A stretch of 64,000 nucleotides of DNA from Nitrosomonas sp. (GCA_019745325.1 JAIETK010000001.1:1-64000), one strand, 5' to 3'. Shown: positions 17,885-29,602, numbered from the stretch's first letter. Notes: generated by a model from the sequence alone, not told the origin. A program made the numbers and translations.

Positions 17885-19471
17885 TTACTTAACAATAGGT
17901 GGTTTTTCAAAGCTATGGTAAGGCGCAGGTGTTGGCAAATGCGTCCATTCCAAAGTTGTTGCACCATCCCATGGCATTTGAGGCGCTTTTTCACCACTAC
18001 GAATACAATTGATCATAATGTAGAGGAAAAGAAGCTGAGTTAATCCAAACCCAAACGCACCGATACTTGAAATCATATTGAAATCAGCAAATTGCAGATT
18101 ATAGTCAGGAATTCTGCGTGGCATACCCGCTAACCCCAAGAAATGCTGCACAAAGAATGTCAAATTAAAGAAGAACATTGACAACCAGAAATGCCATTTA
18201 CCAAGAGTTTCGTTGTACATACGGCCCGTCCATTTCGGTATCCAGTAGTAAGCACCCGCAAACAATGCAAACAAAGAACCAGAAACCAGAACATAGTGAA
18301 AATGCGCAATAACGTAATACGTATCTTGTACTTGAATATCAATCGGTACAATTGCACAAATCACACCGCTGAAACCGCCAATTACGAACAAGAAAATAAA
18401 ACCGATAGAAAACAGCATTGGCGTCTCAAAAGACATCGAACCACGCCACATCGTAGCTGTCCAGTTAAACACTTTCACACCTGTTGGCACAGCAATCAAC
18501 ATGGTTGCGTACATAAAGAACAACTGACCAACTGTCGGCATACCTGCGGTAAACATGTGATGCGCCCAAACAACACACGACAGAATCGCGATTGATGCTG
18601 TTGCATAAACCATCGATGAATATCCAAACAATGGTTTACGTGAGAATGTTGGAATCACTTCAGACACAATACCAAAAGAAGGCAGAATCATGATATACAC
18701 TTCCGGGTGCCCAAAGAACCAGAATATGTGCTGAAACATTACCGGATCACCACCGCCCGCTGCATTGAAGAAGCTTGTTCCAAAATGACGATCGGTTAAC
18801 AGCATGGTTACAACACCTGCTAGAACTGGCATTACGAGCACCAGCAAATACGCAGTAATCAACCATGTCCAAACAAACATTGGCATTTTCATTAACGTCA
18901 TGCCAGGCGCACGCATATTCAGAATGGTTGTGATGATGTTGATCGAACCCATGATTGATGATGCACCCAAGATATGCACTGAGAAAATCATCAGATCAAC
19001 GCCCAAACCACCTTGCGTTGACAGCGGCGGATAGAATGTCCAACCACCTGCTGCCGCACCACCGGGAACAAAGAATGAGCTCACCAATAACGTTGCAGCT
19101 ACAGGTAACAACCAAAAACTCCAGTTATTCATCCGCGCAAACGCCATATCTGGCGCACCAATCATCAGTGGCACTTGCCAGTTAGCAAAACCAACAAATG
19201 CAGGCATGATCGCGCCAAACACCATTATCAAACCATGCAGCGTTGTAAATTGATTAAACAACTCCGGCTCAAGAATCTGAATACCGGGCTGAAATAGCTC
19301 GGCACGGATTCCCATCGCCAAGGTTCCACCGACCAAAAACATTGCAAAACTGAACCACAAGTACATCGTTCCGATGTCTTTATGATTAGTTGTTGTAATC
19401 CAGCGCATAATCCCGCTTGGATGATGGTCATCATGCTCGTGACCGTGTGCGTCACCATGTACTGCTGCCAT
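17885..19471 (-). CDS. coxA: Cytochrome c oxidase subunit I
   Basis: This 528-residue catalytic subunit of the aa3-type oxidase reduces oxygen to water and pumps protons in the inner membrane. Twelve helices are expected. Key residues are visible: HPEVY with the Cu(B) His-Tyr pair and the channel Glu (near 258-262), the WAHHMFTAGM pair of Cu(B) His, the K-channel region, and HFHYVLVSG with the heme-ligand His pair. The HPEVY glutamate marks the A1 subtype. The ATG has a textbook ribosome binding site (AAGGAGA). It lies directly after coxB. Confidence 0.98.
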   Translation of the reverse strand: MAAVHGDAHGHEHDDHHPSGIMRWITTTNHKDIGTMYLWFSFAMFLVGGTLAMGIRAELFQPGIQILEPELFNQFTTLHGLIMVFGAIMPAFVGFANWQVPLMIGAPDMAFARMNNWSFWLLPVAATLLVSSFFVPGGAAAGGWTFYPPLSTQGGLGVDLMIFSVHILGASSIMGSINIITTILNMRAPGMTLMKMPMFVWTWLITAYLLVLVMPVLAGVVTMLLTDRHFGTSFFNAAGGGDPVMFQHIFWFFGHPEVYIMILPSFGIVSEVIPTFSRKPLFGYSSMVYATASIAILSCVVWAHHMFTAGMPTVGQLFFMYATMLIAVPTGVKVFNWTATMWRGSMSFETPMLFSIGFIFLFVIGGFSGVICAIVPIDIQVQDTYYVIAHFHYVLVSGSLFALFAGAYYWIPKWTGRMYNETLGKWHFWLSMFFFNLTFFVQHFLGLAGMPRRIPDYNLQFADFNMISSIGAFGFGLTQLLFLYIMINCIRSGEKAPQMPWDGATTLEWTHLPTPAPYHSFEKPPIVK

Positions 19472-19483
19472 ATTTATCTCCTT

Positions 19484-20299
19484 TTACTTATTTTCTATAT
19501 GCATTGATGTTTTAACCGCAGATGATTGAGCTGCAACCCACTTGCTATACTCACCCGCTTCCATCACTTCCACCACAATCGGCATATATCCATGATCTTT
19601 GCCGCACAACTCCGCACATTGCCCACGATAAATACCTGGTTTGTCTGCAGTGAACCAAGTATCACGTATAAAACCAGGGATCGCATCTTGCTTAATGCCC
19701 AGCGCAGGAACCCACCATGCATGGAGCACATCATTTGCCGTTAAAATAACCCGCACTTTTTTACCAACAGGCACAACTACATGGTTATCCACTTCCAGCA
19801 GGTAATTTTCCCCTTTCGGTGCTTTGTTTTCAATTTGCGCGCGAGGCGTAGTCAATTTGCTAAAGAAACTAATGCCCTCTCCTTCGCCTTGCAAATAATC
19901 ATAACCCCACATCCACTGATACCCAGTTGCCTTGATGGTTATATCAGGACTTGAAGTATCTTTCATGGCGATGACGGTTTTTGTCGCCGGCCACGCCATT
20001 ACGACAAGAATAAGACAAGGTATTACCGTCCAAATAATTTCAACGGCAGTACTATGATGAAAATTTGCCGCTTTATAACCAAGCGACTTGCGGTGTTTGA
20101 GTACTGAATAAAACATGACACCGAACACACCGATAAAAATAACCAAACATATCCACATAAGCCAGATATGCATATCATAAATATCTTTCGCTATGACACT
20201 CTGCGGCTCGGGTAAATTATACTTGGACCCTACCGCCATACTTGAGTACAAAGCGAGAGCGGATACCCCCGCCAGGGTTACTGCTGATTTACTTCTCAT
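19484..20299 (-). CDS. coxB: Cytochrome c oxidase subunit II
   Basis: This 271-residue subunit accepts electrons from cytochrome c through the binuclear Cu(A) centre. It has a signal peptide, two membrane helices (about 45-65 and 88-108), and a periplasmic cupredoxin domain with the Cu(A) ligands in CAELCGKDHGYM plus an upstream His in HAWWVPALG. The frame is open to an ATG at 20314, but that codon reads into the GGGGGGA ribosome binding site, so the ATG at 20299 is the likely start. No cytochrome c domain is fused. It is the first gene of the cox operon. Confidence 0.95.
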   Translation of the reverse strand: MRSKSAVTLAGVSALALYSSMAVGSKYNLPEPQSVIAKDIYDMHIWLMWICLVIFIGVFGVMFYSVLKHRKSLGYKAANFHHSTAVEIIWTVIPCLILVVMAWPATKTVIAMKDTSSPDITIKATGYQWMWGYDYLQGEGEGISFFSKLTTPRAQIENKAPKGENYLLEVDNHVVVPVGKKVRVILTANDVLHAWWVPALGIKQDAIPGFIRDTWFTADKPGIYRGQCAELCGKDHGYMPIVVEVMEAGEYSKWVAAQSSAVKTSMHIENK

Positions 20300-20314
20300 A
20301 TTTCCCCCCCACAT

Positions 20315-20675
20315 GATTACTAATTTTACAGATTTCAGGTACGACTTATAACGCTACAACCTGAACGCTTACCCTGTTCAGCCATCTCACGGAAGTCATA
20401 CGCCAGAATCCTGTTTCGTTAAAACCACACCATGATTGACGATAATTTCATTTCCTTGGCCGAATTTCCTTTTTATCCGCAACTTAGATTTTATTAGTTA
20501 TAGAACACTTCTACATGCTAATTAATCGAAGGGAAATTCTAGCATGCCGCAGTTACTCAAACAAGGGAAAATCATGATTTTTATAGCAATATTCCCATGT
20601 TTATAAAATGGTATTGTCATAAATGAATTTGAAAGACCGGTCATTATTCTGATTCCAACTCCATAAATATCCGAT
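20315..20675. other. Intergenic region upstream of coxB
   Basis: This 361-base AT-rich gap should hold the promoter and leader of the cox operon. Short inverted words (for example GCATG and CATGC near 20515-20550) are visible, but no clear promoter or gene could be fixed. It ends at the stop codon of the 59-codon gene. Confidence 0.5.
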
Positions 20676-20855
20676 TCAAACCAACTTAATTAATAGCAGG
20701 ATAAACAAAATTACCGCGGAAATCGGAATTATGAAACTCATCCAGTCAGATGATGATCCCTTTGGGTTATTTTTTATCATCTGACGCGCTGACGGAAGAA
20801 GAATAACGATAAAGGCTATCAACGCCAGAGCCGAAACAATCTGTGTCCAATCCAT
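20676..20855 (-). CDS. Small two-helix membrane protein (59 residues)
   Basis: A 59-codon frame starts MDWTQIVSALAL and has two hydrophobic helices (about 5-22 and 39-57) joined by a polar loop with SARQMIKNNPKGSSSDW. A clear GAGGTG ribosome binding site stands about 8 bases before the ATG. It lies between the Bax inhibitor-1 gene and coxB on the same strand, separated from the first by a terminator. I do not recognise the family. The RBS and helix pattern support a real gene. Confidence 0.6.
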   Translation of the reverse strand: MDWTQIVSALALIAFIVILLPSARQMIKNNPKGSSSDWMSFIIPISAVILFILLLIKLV

Positions 20856-20892
20856 TTTAATTCACCTCGTCAAACTATTTGTTAACGGGAAA

Positions 20893-20925
20893 AAACAAAA
20901 CCCCGGCCAAACCGGGGTTTTGTTT
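20893..20925 (-). terminator. Intrinsic terminator after the Bax inhibitor-1 gene
   Basis: AAACAAAACCCCGG and CCGGGGTTTTGTTT form a 14-bp stem around a 5-base loop, about 20 bases past the stop codon. The A/T tracts on both sides make it work either way. Confidence 0.88.
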
Positions 20926-20946
20926 GATGACAACTTGAACTAATCA

Positions 20947-21618
20947 TTAGTCATCATTACTCATAATGCCTAAAATTTGCAGCAAGCTAATGAAGATATT
21001 GAAAATTGTCATGTATAAACCGATCGTAGCCAATACATAATTGGTTTCACCACCGTGTATGATGCGACTTGTATCGTAAAGAATAAAACCGCTCATTATC
21101 ATGATCACCACAGCCGATATCATCAACGACATTGCCGGTATTTGAAGAAAAATATTGGCTAACGCCGCTAAAAGTACCAACAAAAAACCTACCATCAAAA
21201 AACCGCCTAAAAAGCTGAAATCTTTTTTGGTAGCTAACGCATAAGCGGACAAGCCCATGAAAATAACACCTGTACCACCTAACGATAAAGTGATGATATT
21301 GCCACCATTCGGTAATGAAGCATACATGGTCAGCACCGGCCCCAAGCCAAATCCTAGAAGACCTGTAATCAGGAAAACAATACCGATTCCAAATGATGAA
21401 TTAGCAAAGCGCGGCAATACAAACATCGCAATGATCATACCGCCGATAACTGAAATCAAATATGTCATGGGTGGCATTTTCAGCGCCATTGACACCGCAG
21501 CAGTGAAGCCACTAAACAGCAGAGTCATAGCCAACAACATATAGGTATTACGTAATACTTTATTGATAGCTAGTGCCGATGATGGGCTTTGCGCTACTGA
21601 TGAAAAATTTTGGTTCAT
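20947..21618 (-). CDS. Bax inhibitor-1/YccA family membrane protein
   Basis: This 223-residue protein has seven predicted membrane helices and the family features: an N-terminal RNTYMLLAMTLLFSG segment, GFGLGPVL in the middle, and the acidic C-terminal region FILYDTSRIIHGGETNYV. In E. coli the homologue YccA modulates the FtsH protease; other members leak calcium. The N-terminal 20 residues are polar and cytoplasmic. It has its own terminator and appears to be transcribed alone. Confidence 0.92.
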   Translation of the reverse strand: MNQNFSSVAQSPSSALAINKVLRNTYMLLAMTLLFSGFTAAVSMALKMPPMTYLISVIGGMIIAMFVLPRFANSSFGIGIVFLITGLLGFGLGPVLTMYASLPNGGNIITLSLGGTGVIFMGLSAYALATKKDFSFLGGFLMVGFLLVLLAALANIFLQIPAMSLMISAVVIMIMSGFILYDTSRIIHGGETNYVLATIGLYMTIFNIFISLLQILGIMSNDD

Positions 21619-21734
21619 TTTGAAATAGCCTCCATATAAAAAAACATACTAATCTAGCGGCAAATAAGACTACTATATCTCTGATATAGTTCAAGTCATA
21701 ATATCATGGATTTTGTTGTCATTTATTTCATTGA

Positions 21735-22172
21735 CTACTTTTCTGCTTTTGCCAAAGCAAAACTATAGACAAGGAAGTATCCCCCTCGTTCGACTAAAGT
21801 GATATTCAAACTCACCGGTCCAGAATCAAAAGTTGCATCGCCGGAATAATTAATGCGTTTTTCACCAATCAACGAAAATGCACTCATCGTTCTGGAAAAA
21901 TTAAGCTCATCCAAAGAATGAAGTCGACCAAAACTTCGATAGCGCTCCATCAATTTATCAAATTCTTCATCGTTAATGGTTTCCCTGGTTTCTGGGGCCA
22001 GATGATGTAAAAAAACCGGTTTTTCCCAGCTGGAGATTTCAATAAGAATCTGCTTGATGGCGGGTTCGGCACTTTTACTGTAATAATCTTTCTCACGGCT
22101 AGTATAAAAAAACAACATGATAGCCATGGTTAATAATACGGCGACTACAAAACGCAGTGTATGAACTTGCAT
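21735..22172 (-). CDS. Uncharacterised membrane-anchored protein
   Basis: This 145-residue protein has one N-terminal membrane helix (about 7-23) followed by a soluble, probably periplasmic domain. No known motif is visible. The C-terminal half is predicted beta-rich (SLNITLVERGGYFLVYSF), as in small domains that bind partners. It lies 25 bases after ruvB on the same strand, so it may be co-transcribed with the ruv genes. Function unknown. Confidence 0.6.
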   Translation of the reverse strand: MQVHTLRFVVAVLLTMAIMLFFYTSREKDYYSKSAEPAIKQILIEISSWEKPVFLHHLAPETRETINDEEFDKLMERYRSFGRLHSLDELNFSRTMSAFSLIGEKRINYSGDATFDSGPVSLNITLVERGGYFLVYSFALAKAEK

Positions 22173-22197
22173 AGACTAATGACTCACTGTTGAGAGG

Positions 22198-23244
22198 TTA
22201 TTGGCGATCGCTTTCGCAAAGATTACCGGCAGTTCCAGCAGTTGGAACCATGAAACCAAAATGCTGAAATGCTGCTGCTGTCGCTACACGGCCTCTCGAT
22301 GTACGTTTCAAAAACCCCGACTGAATCAGATAGGGTTCCAATACATCTTCAATCGTATCCCGTTCCTCTCCGATAGCCGCGGCAAGATTATCTACTCCCA
22401 CGGGGCCACCTTCGAATTTCTCTAAAACTGCCAGCAGAAGTTTCCGATCCATCACGTCCAGTCCAATCGCATCGACATCCAGCATTCTTAAGGCTGCATC
22501 TGCCAACTCACGAGAAATTTGTCCGTCCGCTTTAACTTCCACATAATCGCGAACCCTTCGTAACAAGCGATTTACGATTCGCGGCGTCCCGCGAGAGCGT
22601 CGCGCGATCTCAAATGCACCGTCGGTTGAAATTTTGACATTCATCAGCCCAGCTGATCGCATAACAATCTTGCAAAGTTCTTCGGCAGTATAAAATTCCA
22701 ATCGAGACACAATCCCAAATCGGTCTCGAAGCGGGTTTGTAAGCATCCCCGCCCGGGTCGTAGCCCCCACCAGCGTGAAAGATGGCAGATCCAGCTTAAC
22801 GGATCGTGCCGCAGGCCCTTCGCCTATCATGATATCCAATTGATAGTCTTCCAGCGCTGGATAAAGAATTTCCTCCACCATTGGCGAAAGGCGATGAATT
22901 TCATCGATAAACAATACATCGTTAGGTTCGAGATTAGTCAGCAAAGCCGCCAAATCGCCAGGACGCTCCAAAACCGGACCAGATGTTTGCCGTAAGTTAA
23001 CTCCCATCTCTTTCGAGATAATATGTGCAAGTGTGGTTTTGCCGAGTCCTGGCGGACCAAACAGCAATACATGATCGAGTGCTTCATGGCGTTTTTTTGC
23101 GGCATCGATAAAGATCTGCAACTGTTCTCGAATTTTTTCTTGCCCGATATATTCTTGCAGTTGCTTTGGACGAAGCGCACGTTCAAGCACTTCTTCATGC
23201 GAGGACGAGGGCAGGGCGGTAATTAGCCGATCAACTTCAATCAT
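22198..23244 (-). CDS. ruvB: Holliday junction helicase subunit RuvB
   Basis: This 348-residue AAA+ motor drives branch migration of Holliday junctions. It shows Walker [12 protein letters not shown] (near 64-74), Walker B with [10 protein letters not shown], the sensor-like [10 protein letters not shown], and the C-terminal winged-helix domain with [16 protein letters not shown]. RuvB hexamers flank the RuvA-bound junction. It lies 24 bases after ruvA. Length is normal. Confidence 0.97.
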   Translation of the reverse strand: MIEVDRLITALPSSSHEEVLERALRPKQLQEYIGQEKIREQLQIFIDAAKKRHEALDHVLLFGPPGLGKTTLAHIISKEMGVNLRQTSGPVLERPGDLAALLTNLEPNDVLFIDEIHRLSPMVEEILYPALEDYQLDIMIGEGPAARSVKLDLPSFTLVGATTRAGMLTNPLRDRFGIVSRLEFYTAEELCKIVMRSAGLMNVKISTDGAFEIARRSRGTPRIVNRLLRRVRDYVEVKADGQISRELADAALRMLDVDAIGLDVMDRKLLLAVLEKFEGGPVGVDNLAAAIGEERDTIEDVLEPYLIQSGFLKRTSRGRVATAAAFQHFGFMVPTAGTAGNLCESDRQ

Positions 23245-23268
23245 ATCTAAATCCCCGTAGAATAAATG

Positions 23269-23853
23269 CTACCTTTCCTTTGAGAGTAATTGCAGTGCCT
23301 GACGAATCCCATCGGTTAATGATATTTCCGGTGAAATTTGATTGACGGCCCAATTTGCTTCTCGATCATTGTAACCCAGTGATAACAATGCATTCAGCAT
23401 ATCGCTACCATTCCTTGATGCTGACTGCGCGGCACCAACCCCGATCACCTTGGAATCAAGTTTATCGCGTAATTCCAGTAATAGTCGTTCAGCAGTTTTT
23501 TTTCCTATCCCTGGAATTTTTATTAAGCACGCGCTATCTTGAGCGCCAACAGCTTGATACAAATCCTGCACGCTTAATCCGGATAGCAGAGCGAGTGCCG
23601 TTCTAGCCCCAATACCGGATACCTTTATCAATTGCCGGAAAACTTGCCGTTCCGGCTCCGTTGCAAAACCAAACAACAAATGCATATCCTCACGGATCGA
23701 CAAATGTGTATAAAGCGTTACCTCCATCCCATTCACAGGCAGATCATAATAAGTACTCATTGGAACATCAATCTCATAGCCGATACCGTGGACATCCAAC
23801 AGCACCTGCGGCGGATGTTTCTCAATCAATATTCCTGTCAGCCGTCCTATCAA
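23269..23853 (-). CDS. ruvA: Holliday junction binding protein RuvA
   Basis: This 194-residue protein binds four-way junctions as a tetramer and recruits RuvB. It has the N-terminal OB-fold ([15 protein letters not shown]), paired helix-hairpin-helix motifs ([15 protein letters not shown] and [16 protein letters not shown], near 73-125) and the C-terminal domain that contacts RuvB ([14 protein letters not shown]). Its start overlaps the ruvC stop by four bases. Confidence 0.97.
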   Translation of the reverse strand: MIGRLTGILIEKHPPQVLLDVHGIGYEIDVPMSTYYDLPVNGMEVTLYTHLSIREDMHLLFGFATEPERQVFRQLIKVSGIGARTALALLSGLSVQDLYQAVGAQDSACLIKIPGIGKKTAERLLLELRDKLDSKVIGVGAAQSASRNGSDMLNALLSLGYNDREANWAVNQISPEISLTDGIRQALQLLSKER

Positions 23854-24380
23854 ACTAACCGCCCCCGCTTCATGCGAAACCCTGCCGTTGAAATCTTACC
23901 TAAACCCAATCCTCCATGCGCATGACATACCGCACAAGCCAACGCATCAGCCGCATCGGAACTCGGGTGAGCCGGAAGATTCAGTAACCGCACTATCATT
24001 TGCTGCACCTGGTCTTTGCTTGCATGCCCTTTCCCAACAACCGCTTGTTTGATTTGTAAAGCAGTATATTCGGCTACCTTTAAATTATTTACCACAGCCG
24101 CGCAAATAGCTGCGCCTCGCGCTTGTCCCAGCAAAAGCGTAGACTTAGGATTTATATTGACAAAGACTTGCTCGATAGCGACGTGATCGGGTTGATACTG
24201 TTCAATCACATCACGGACATTTTCTAATATTTCTTTTAATCTCGACGGTAAATCACCTTCCGATGTTTTAACACTTCCGCTACAAACATAAGTCAATTGA
24301 CCGCCATTTTTCTCGATCACTCCAAAACCGGTGATACGCAAACCTGGATCTATACCGAGAATACGAATTTTTTCACCTAT
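23850..24380 (-). CDS. ruvC: Crossover junction endonuclease RuvC (start unresolved)
   Basis: RuvC cuts Holliday junctions. The frame contains the conserved N-terminus [17 protein letters not shown] with the first catalytic Asp, then [22 protein letters not shown] and the C-terminal acidic site [11 protein letters not shown]. The first ordinary start in frame, a TTG at 24341, would remove that Asp. Upstream the frame is open but has no ATG, GTG or TTG before a stop; ATA at 24380 would give [16 protein letters not shown] at 24376 is one base out of frame across a run of six A. Either a rare start is used or an A is missing. The end given here assumes the ATA. Confidence 0.8.
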   Translation of the reverse strand: MGEKIRILGIDPGLRITGFGVIEKNGGQLTYVCSGSVKTSEGDLPSRLKEILENVRDVIEQYQPDHVAIEQVFVNINPKSTLLLGQARGAAICAAVVNNLKVAEYTALQIKQAVVGKGHASKDQVQQMIVRLLNLPAHPSSDAADALACAVCHAHGGLGLGKISTAGFRMKRGRLV

Positions 24381-24391
24381 CGCAAAGACAA

Positions 24392-25120
24392 TTAATCCTG
24401 ATTAATCATTGCAGTAGTATAAACATCCTGAACATCGTCAAGATTCTCTAACGCATCCAAAAGCTTTTGCATTTTTACTGCATCGTCACCGGTTAACACC
24501 ACCTCGGTACTTGGCTTCATTGTCACTTCGGCGTGTTCGGCTTTGAATCCCGCTTTCTCCAGCGCTTGTTTCACATTGATAAAATCATAAGGCGCAGTAA
24601 TAACTTCTATACTGCCGTCATCATTGCTAATCACATCTTCAGCTCCGCCATCGAGTGCTGCATCAATGAGCTTCTCTTCAGAGGTTCCTGGAGCAAAAAT
24701 TAGTTGGCCGCAATGTTTGAAAAGAAAACTAACCGAACCATCGGTCCCTAGATTGCCACCGTATTTGGTAAAAGCATGGCGAACATCTGCAACCGTACGG
24801 ACACGATTATCCGTCATGCAATCGACCATTACAGCAGCACCGCCGATGCCATAACCTTCATACCGGATCTCTTCGTAATCGACCCCTTCAAGTGCTCCGC
24901 TGCCACGTTTAATCGCTCGCTCGATATTATCTTTGGGCATATTCTGATCATAGGCTTTATCAACCGCCAACCGCAACCGAGGATTGCTTTCGGGATCAGC
25001 GCCGCCCATTCTTGCAGCCACCGTTATCTCCTTGATAAGCCGGGTAAACACTTTGCCGCGTTTGGCATCTTGCGCTGCTTTCTTGTGTTTGATGTTAGCC
25101 CATTTACTATGACCAGCCAT
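24392..25120 (-). CDS. yebC: YebC/PmpR family protein
   Basis: This 242-residue protein has the family N-terminus [21 protein letters not shown], followed by [26 protein letters not shown] and the middle [19 protein letters not shown]. Homologues bind DNA as regulators or act on stalled ribosomes. It is encoded directly before ruvC, a common order, and probably leads a yebC-ruvCAB operon. Length is normal. Confidence 0.96.
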   Translation of the reverse strand: MAGHSKWANIKHKKAAQDAKRGKVFTRLIKEITVAARMGGADPESNPRLRLAVDKAYDQNMPKDNIERAIKRGSGALEGVDYEEIRYEGYGIGGAAVMVDCMTDNRVRTVADVRHAFTKYGGNLGTDGSVSFLFKHCGQLIFAPGTSEEKLIDAALDGGAEDVISNDDGSIEVITAPYDFINVKQALEKAGFKAEHAEVTMKPSTEVVLTGDDAVKMQKLLDALENLDDVQDVYTTAMINQD

Positions 25121-25370
25121 TACTTAGTTTCCTTATATTATTGATTGCACAATCACATTGCGCTCGGATCTAAATTATCCTTTTTTATTGTTTAAATACT
25201 TGATTATAAGAATAATCCAATCCGGCGCGATGTGCAGATTCAAATAATCAACATTCTGATTAGCAGTCGATCCCTATTATCGAATTTTAGGAAGCGTTTC
25301 ATCTTCTTTTTTTTGTCATCTTACCCATAAATAAAAACGCTGTATATTTGAATACTTCGGGCACTATGCA

Positions 25371-26771
25371 TTATTTATTTTTTTCGGGACGCTTCCAGTT
25401 CGGGATACTGACTTGCTTTGACCTCGACAACGTTAGCTGATTTTCCGGTGTTTCTTTGGTAATTGTAGACCCGGCACCGATTGTTGAACCCCTTGCAATC
25501 TTTACCGGTGCAATTAGCTGTGTATCAGAACCAATAAATACATCGTCTTCAATTACCGTGCGATATTTGTTAGCGCCATCGTAGTTACAAGTTATTGTTC
25601 CAGCGCCAATATTAACATTCTGACCGACCGTGGAGTCTCCAATATAACTTAGATGATTGGCTTTGCTCGATTGTCCAATTTGGCTATTTTTTACTTCAAC
25701 AAAATTCCCTATCTGCACTTGGCTCTCTAGCTTTGACCCCGGGCGAATTCTCGCGTATGGACCAATTTTGCATGCTTCTCCGATCTCTGCATCTTCGATC
25801 AAACAAAAAGGTTGAATAATTGCGCCAGAAGCGATCTTGACATTCCTTAAAACACAGTTCGCACCAACCTGAACCGAATCTCCAAGAATCACGGAACCTT
25901 CAAAAATGCAATTAATATCAATTGAAACATCTGAACCGCATTGTAGTTCTCCACGAATATCAATTCGCGCTGGATCCAGCAGTCTCGCTCCCTTTTCCAT
26001 TAAATTGAATGCATAATTCGTCTGATAAATGCGTTCAAGCTCGACAAGTTGCGGTTTGCTGTTAACCCCCAAAACCTCCCATTTTTTTTCGGCCTCGAAC
26101 GATTTAATTTCGAGTCCAGCTTTAACCGCCAAATCTATAATGTCTGTCAGATAATATTCTTGCTGCAAATTATTATTTTTTAGCTGCGGAAGCCAAGAAT
26201 GCAAAAGAGCATTCGGTATCAGCATAATGCCTGTATTTATCTCACTAATATCTTGCTGTTCCTGCGTAGCATCTTTTTGTTCAACGATCGCCGTGATTTT
26301 TGAAGTAACCGGATCTCGAACAATTCTTCCGTAACCGAATGGGTCAGCAAATTTAGCCGTAAGGATCGTCAAATACTCGCTCGCTGATACATGAATCAAC
26401 TTATGCAAAGTATCTTGACTAATCAAAGGAACATCGCCATACAACACTAATGTAATTCCATCGACATCCAAATGAGGTAATGCTTGTAGCAGCGCATGCC
26501 CAGTACCTAGTTGCTGAGCTTGATTAACCCAAGTGATTTCTGCAGCTGTTAACGACTGTTTGACCTGTGCGGCGCCGTGACCGATAACAATACAAATTTT
26601 TTCTGGTTTTAGCGACTGCGCTGTGTCGACAACATGCCGAATCAAAGAACGACCAGCAACTTCGTGCAAAACTTTTGGCAACGCCGAGTGCATTCGTTTT
26701 CCCGCACCAGCTGCAAGTACGACGACATAAATTTTTGTAGCAGTCTCTACTAGCAGCTTGCTCATCGCCAT
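25371..26771 (-). CDS. glmU: Bifunctional GlcNAc-1-phosphate uridyltransferase/acetyltransferase
   Basis: GlmU makes UDP-GlcNAc, the precursor for peptidoglycan and lipopolysaccharide. The N-terminal pyrophosphorylase has LAAGAGKRMHSALPKVLHEVAG with the nucleotide-binding loop, then LGTGHAL and the YGDVPL motif. The C-terminal half is a left-handed beta helix made of hexapeptide repeats (such as VQIGNFVEVKNSQIG) for acetyl transfer. The frame is open back to 26828, but that would overlap the atpC terminator, so the ATG at 26771 (MAMSKLL) is preferred. It lies just after the ATP synthase operon, as in many Proteobacteria. Confidence 0.96.
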   Translation of the reverse strand: MAMSKLLVETATKIYVVVLAAGAGKRMHSALPKVLHEVAGRSLIRHVVDTAQSLKPEKICIVIGHGAAQVKQSLTAAEITWVNQAQQLGTGHALLQALPHLDVDGITLVLYGDVPLISQDTLHKLIHVSASEYLTILTAKFADPFGYGRIVRDPVTSKITAIVEQKDATQEQQDISEINTGIMLIPNALLHSWLPQLKNNNLQQEYYLTDIIDLAVKAGLEIKSFEAEKKWEVLGVNSKPQLVELERIYQTNYAFNLMEKGARLLDPARIDIRGELQCGSDVSIDINCIFEGSVILGDSVQVGANCVLRNVKIASGAIIQPFCLIEDAEIGEACKIGPYARIRPGSKLESQVQIGNFVEVKNSQIGQSSKANHLSYIGDSTVGQNVNIGAGTITCNYDGANKYRTVIEDDVFIGSDTQLIAPVKIARGSTIGAGSTITKETPENQLTLSRSKQVSIPNWKRPEKNK

Positions 26772-26824
26772 TGTTACATTTAAAAGAGATGTATCTATTC
26801 TATAATCACACGCAAATGATAGAA

Positions 26825-26856
26825 ACAAAAAAGGCGACTTAAGTCGCCTTTTTTGT
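26825..26856 (-). terminator. Intrinsic terminator of the ATP synthase operon
   Basis: ACAAAAAAGGCGACTT and AAGTCGCCTTTTTTGT form a perfect 32-base palindrome with A and T tracts, 12 bases after the atpC stop codon. Confidence 0.93.
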
Positions 26857-26868
26857 TAAAAAATATTC

Positions 26869-27291
26869 TTAATGCCTGCGTTTTCTTAACTTGTCGATTG
26901 CCGCTAACTGTGCCATAGCTTCTATCAATTCCGCTTGTGCTTTAGCATAATCCAACTCAGATTCTCGATTCTTCATCGCTTCTTCAGCTGCTCGTTTCGC
27001 TTCGATCGCTTTAGCTTCATCCAGATCGTGGCTTCTAACCGCTGTATCTGCAAGAATAGTTACTACATCAGGTTGAACTTCGAGGACACCTCCAGAAACA
27101 TACACCAATTCCTCATCTTTTAGCTGTGCTTTGATACGAACCATACCTGAGTTTATTCTTGTCAATAGTGGCGTATGCCGTGGATAAATACCCACTTCGC
27201 CCATTTGAGCAGGTGCCACCAGAAATTCCACTGGTCCGGAATAAATTGATTCCTCGGCGCTTACGATATCCAGATGAAATACAGTTCCCAT
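26869..27291 (-). CDS. atpC: ATP synthase epsilon subunit
   Basis: This 140-residue F1 subunit of the central stalk has the N-terminal beta-sandwich ([31 protein letters not shown]) and a C-terminal pair of helices (about 90-138) that can inhibit ATP hydrolysis. It is the last gene of the operon, right before the terminator, and follows atpD by 15 bases. Confidence 0.96.
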   Translation of the reverse strand: MGTVFHLDIVSAEESIYSGPVEFLVAPAQMGEVGIYPRHTPLLTRINSGMVRIKAQLKDEELVYVSGGVLEVQPDVVTILADTAVRSHDLDEAKAIEAKRAAEEAMKNRESELDYAKAQAELIEAMAQLAAIDKLRKRRH

Positions 27292-27306
27292 TACATCACT
27301 CGAAAA

Positions 27307-28695
<1,389 letters not shown>

Positions 28696-28715
28696 CTAAA
28701 CTAATACAAAAATTT

Positions 28716-29600
28716 TTAAACGGCTGCAGCGCCCCCGACGATTTCGGACAATTCTTTTGTAATTGCTGCTTGTCGAGACTTGTTATAAATTAATGTCAAT
28801 TCATCTATGACATTTCCTGCATTATCAGATGCTGCTTTCATTGCCACCATTCGAGCCGATTGCTCAGATGCCATGTTCTCAGCTACAGCTTGATAGATCA
28901 GAGCCTCAACATAGCGCACCATAACATCATCAATCACCGGCTTCGCCTCAGGTTCATAAATGTAATCCCACGCTGTTTTTACTTTTTCACCAGATGATTC
29001 AGCACCCTGTATTCGTTCATCCGTCAATGGAAGCAGTTGTTCCATGATCGGTTCTTGCTTCATTGTATTGATAAAACGGTTATAAAAAATAAATACACGA
29101 TCGAAGCGATCCTGCGTATACCCATCTAGCACCACTTTTACCGCTCCAATGAGCTTCTCTATATCTGGCGTATCTCCGAGTGCGACAACTTGTGAAATTA
29201 CATTTGCACCTATCCGGCTCATAAAACCCAAGCCTTTATTGCCGATGCAGCTTACTTCTATTTGTTCGCCTTCTGCTTGCCAACGCTTCATCTGATTCAC
29301 AGCTTTACGCAGTATATTGGTGTTCAAACCACCGCACAGGCCTTTGTCCGATGTAACAATAATCACACCAATCCGTTTAACCGTATCACGTTCTATCAAA
29401 AAAGGATGGCGATATTCGGTATTAGCTCGACTCATATGAGCTGCGACATCCCGGATTTTTTCGCCATAAGGCCGTGCTTTTTTCATACGATCTTGAGCTT
29501 TACGCATTTTCGATGCCGCCACCATTTCCATAGCGCGCGTAATCTTTTGCGTATTTTTAACGCTCTTTATCTTGTTTCGTATCTCTCTGCTACCAGCCAT
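28716..29600 (-). CDS. atpG: ATP synthase gamma subunit
   Basis: This 294-residue rotor subunit of F1 is mostly helical. The N-terminal coil starts [34 protein letters not shown] and the C-terminal helix has [39 protein letters not shown], both classic gamma signatures that form the rotating coiled coil. It lies between atpA and atpD with short gaps. Confidence 0.98.
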   Translation of the reverse strand: MAGSREIRNKIKSVKNTQKITRAMEMVAASKMRKAQDRMKKARPYGEKIRDVAAHMSRANTEYRHPFLIERDTVKRIGVIIVTSDKGLCGGLNTNILRKAVNQMKRWQAEGEQIEVSCIGNKGLGFMSRIGANVISQVVALGDTPDIEKLIGAVKVVLDGYTQDRFDRVFIFYNRFINTMKQEPIMEQLLPLTDERIQGAESSGEKVKTAWDYIYEPEAKPVIDDVMVRYVEALIYQAVAENMASEQSARMVAMKAASDNAGNVIDELTLIYNKSRQAAITKELSEIVGGAAAV

Positions 29601-29602
29601 TG

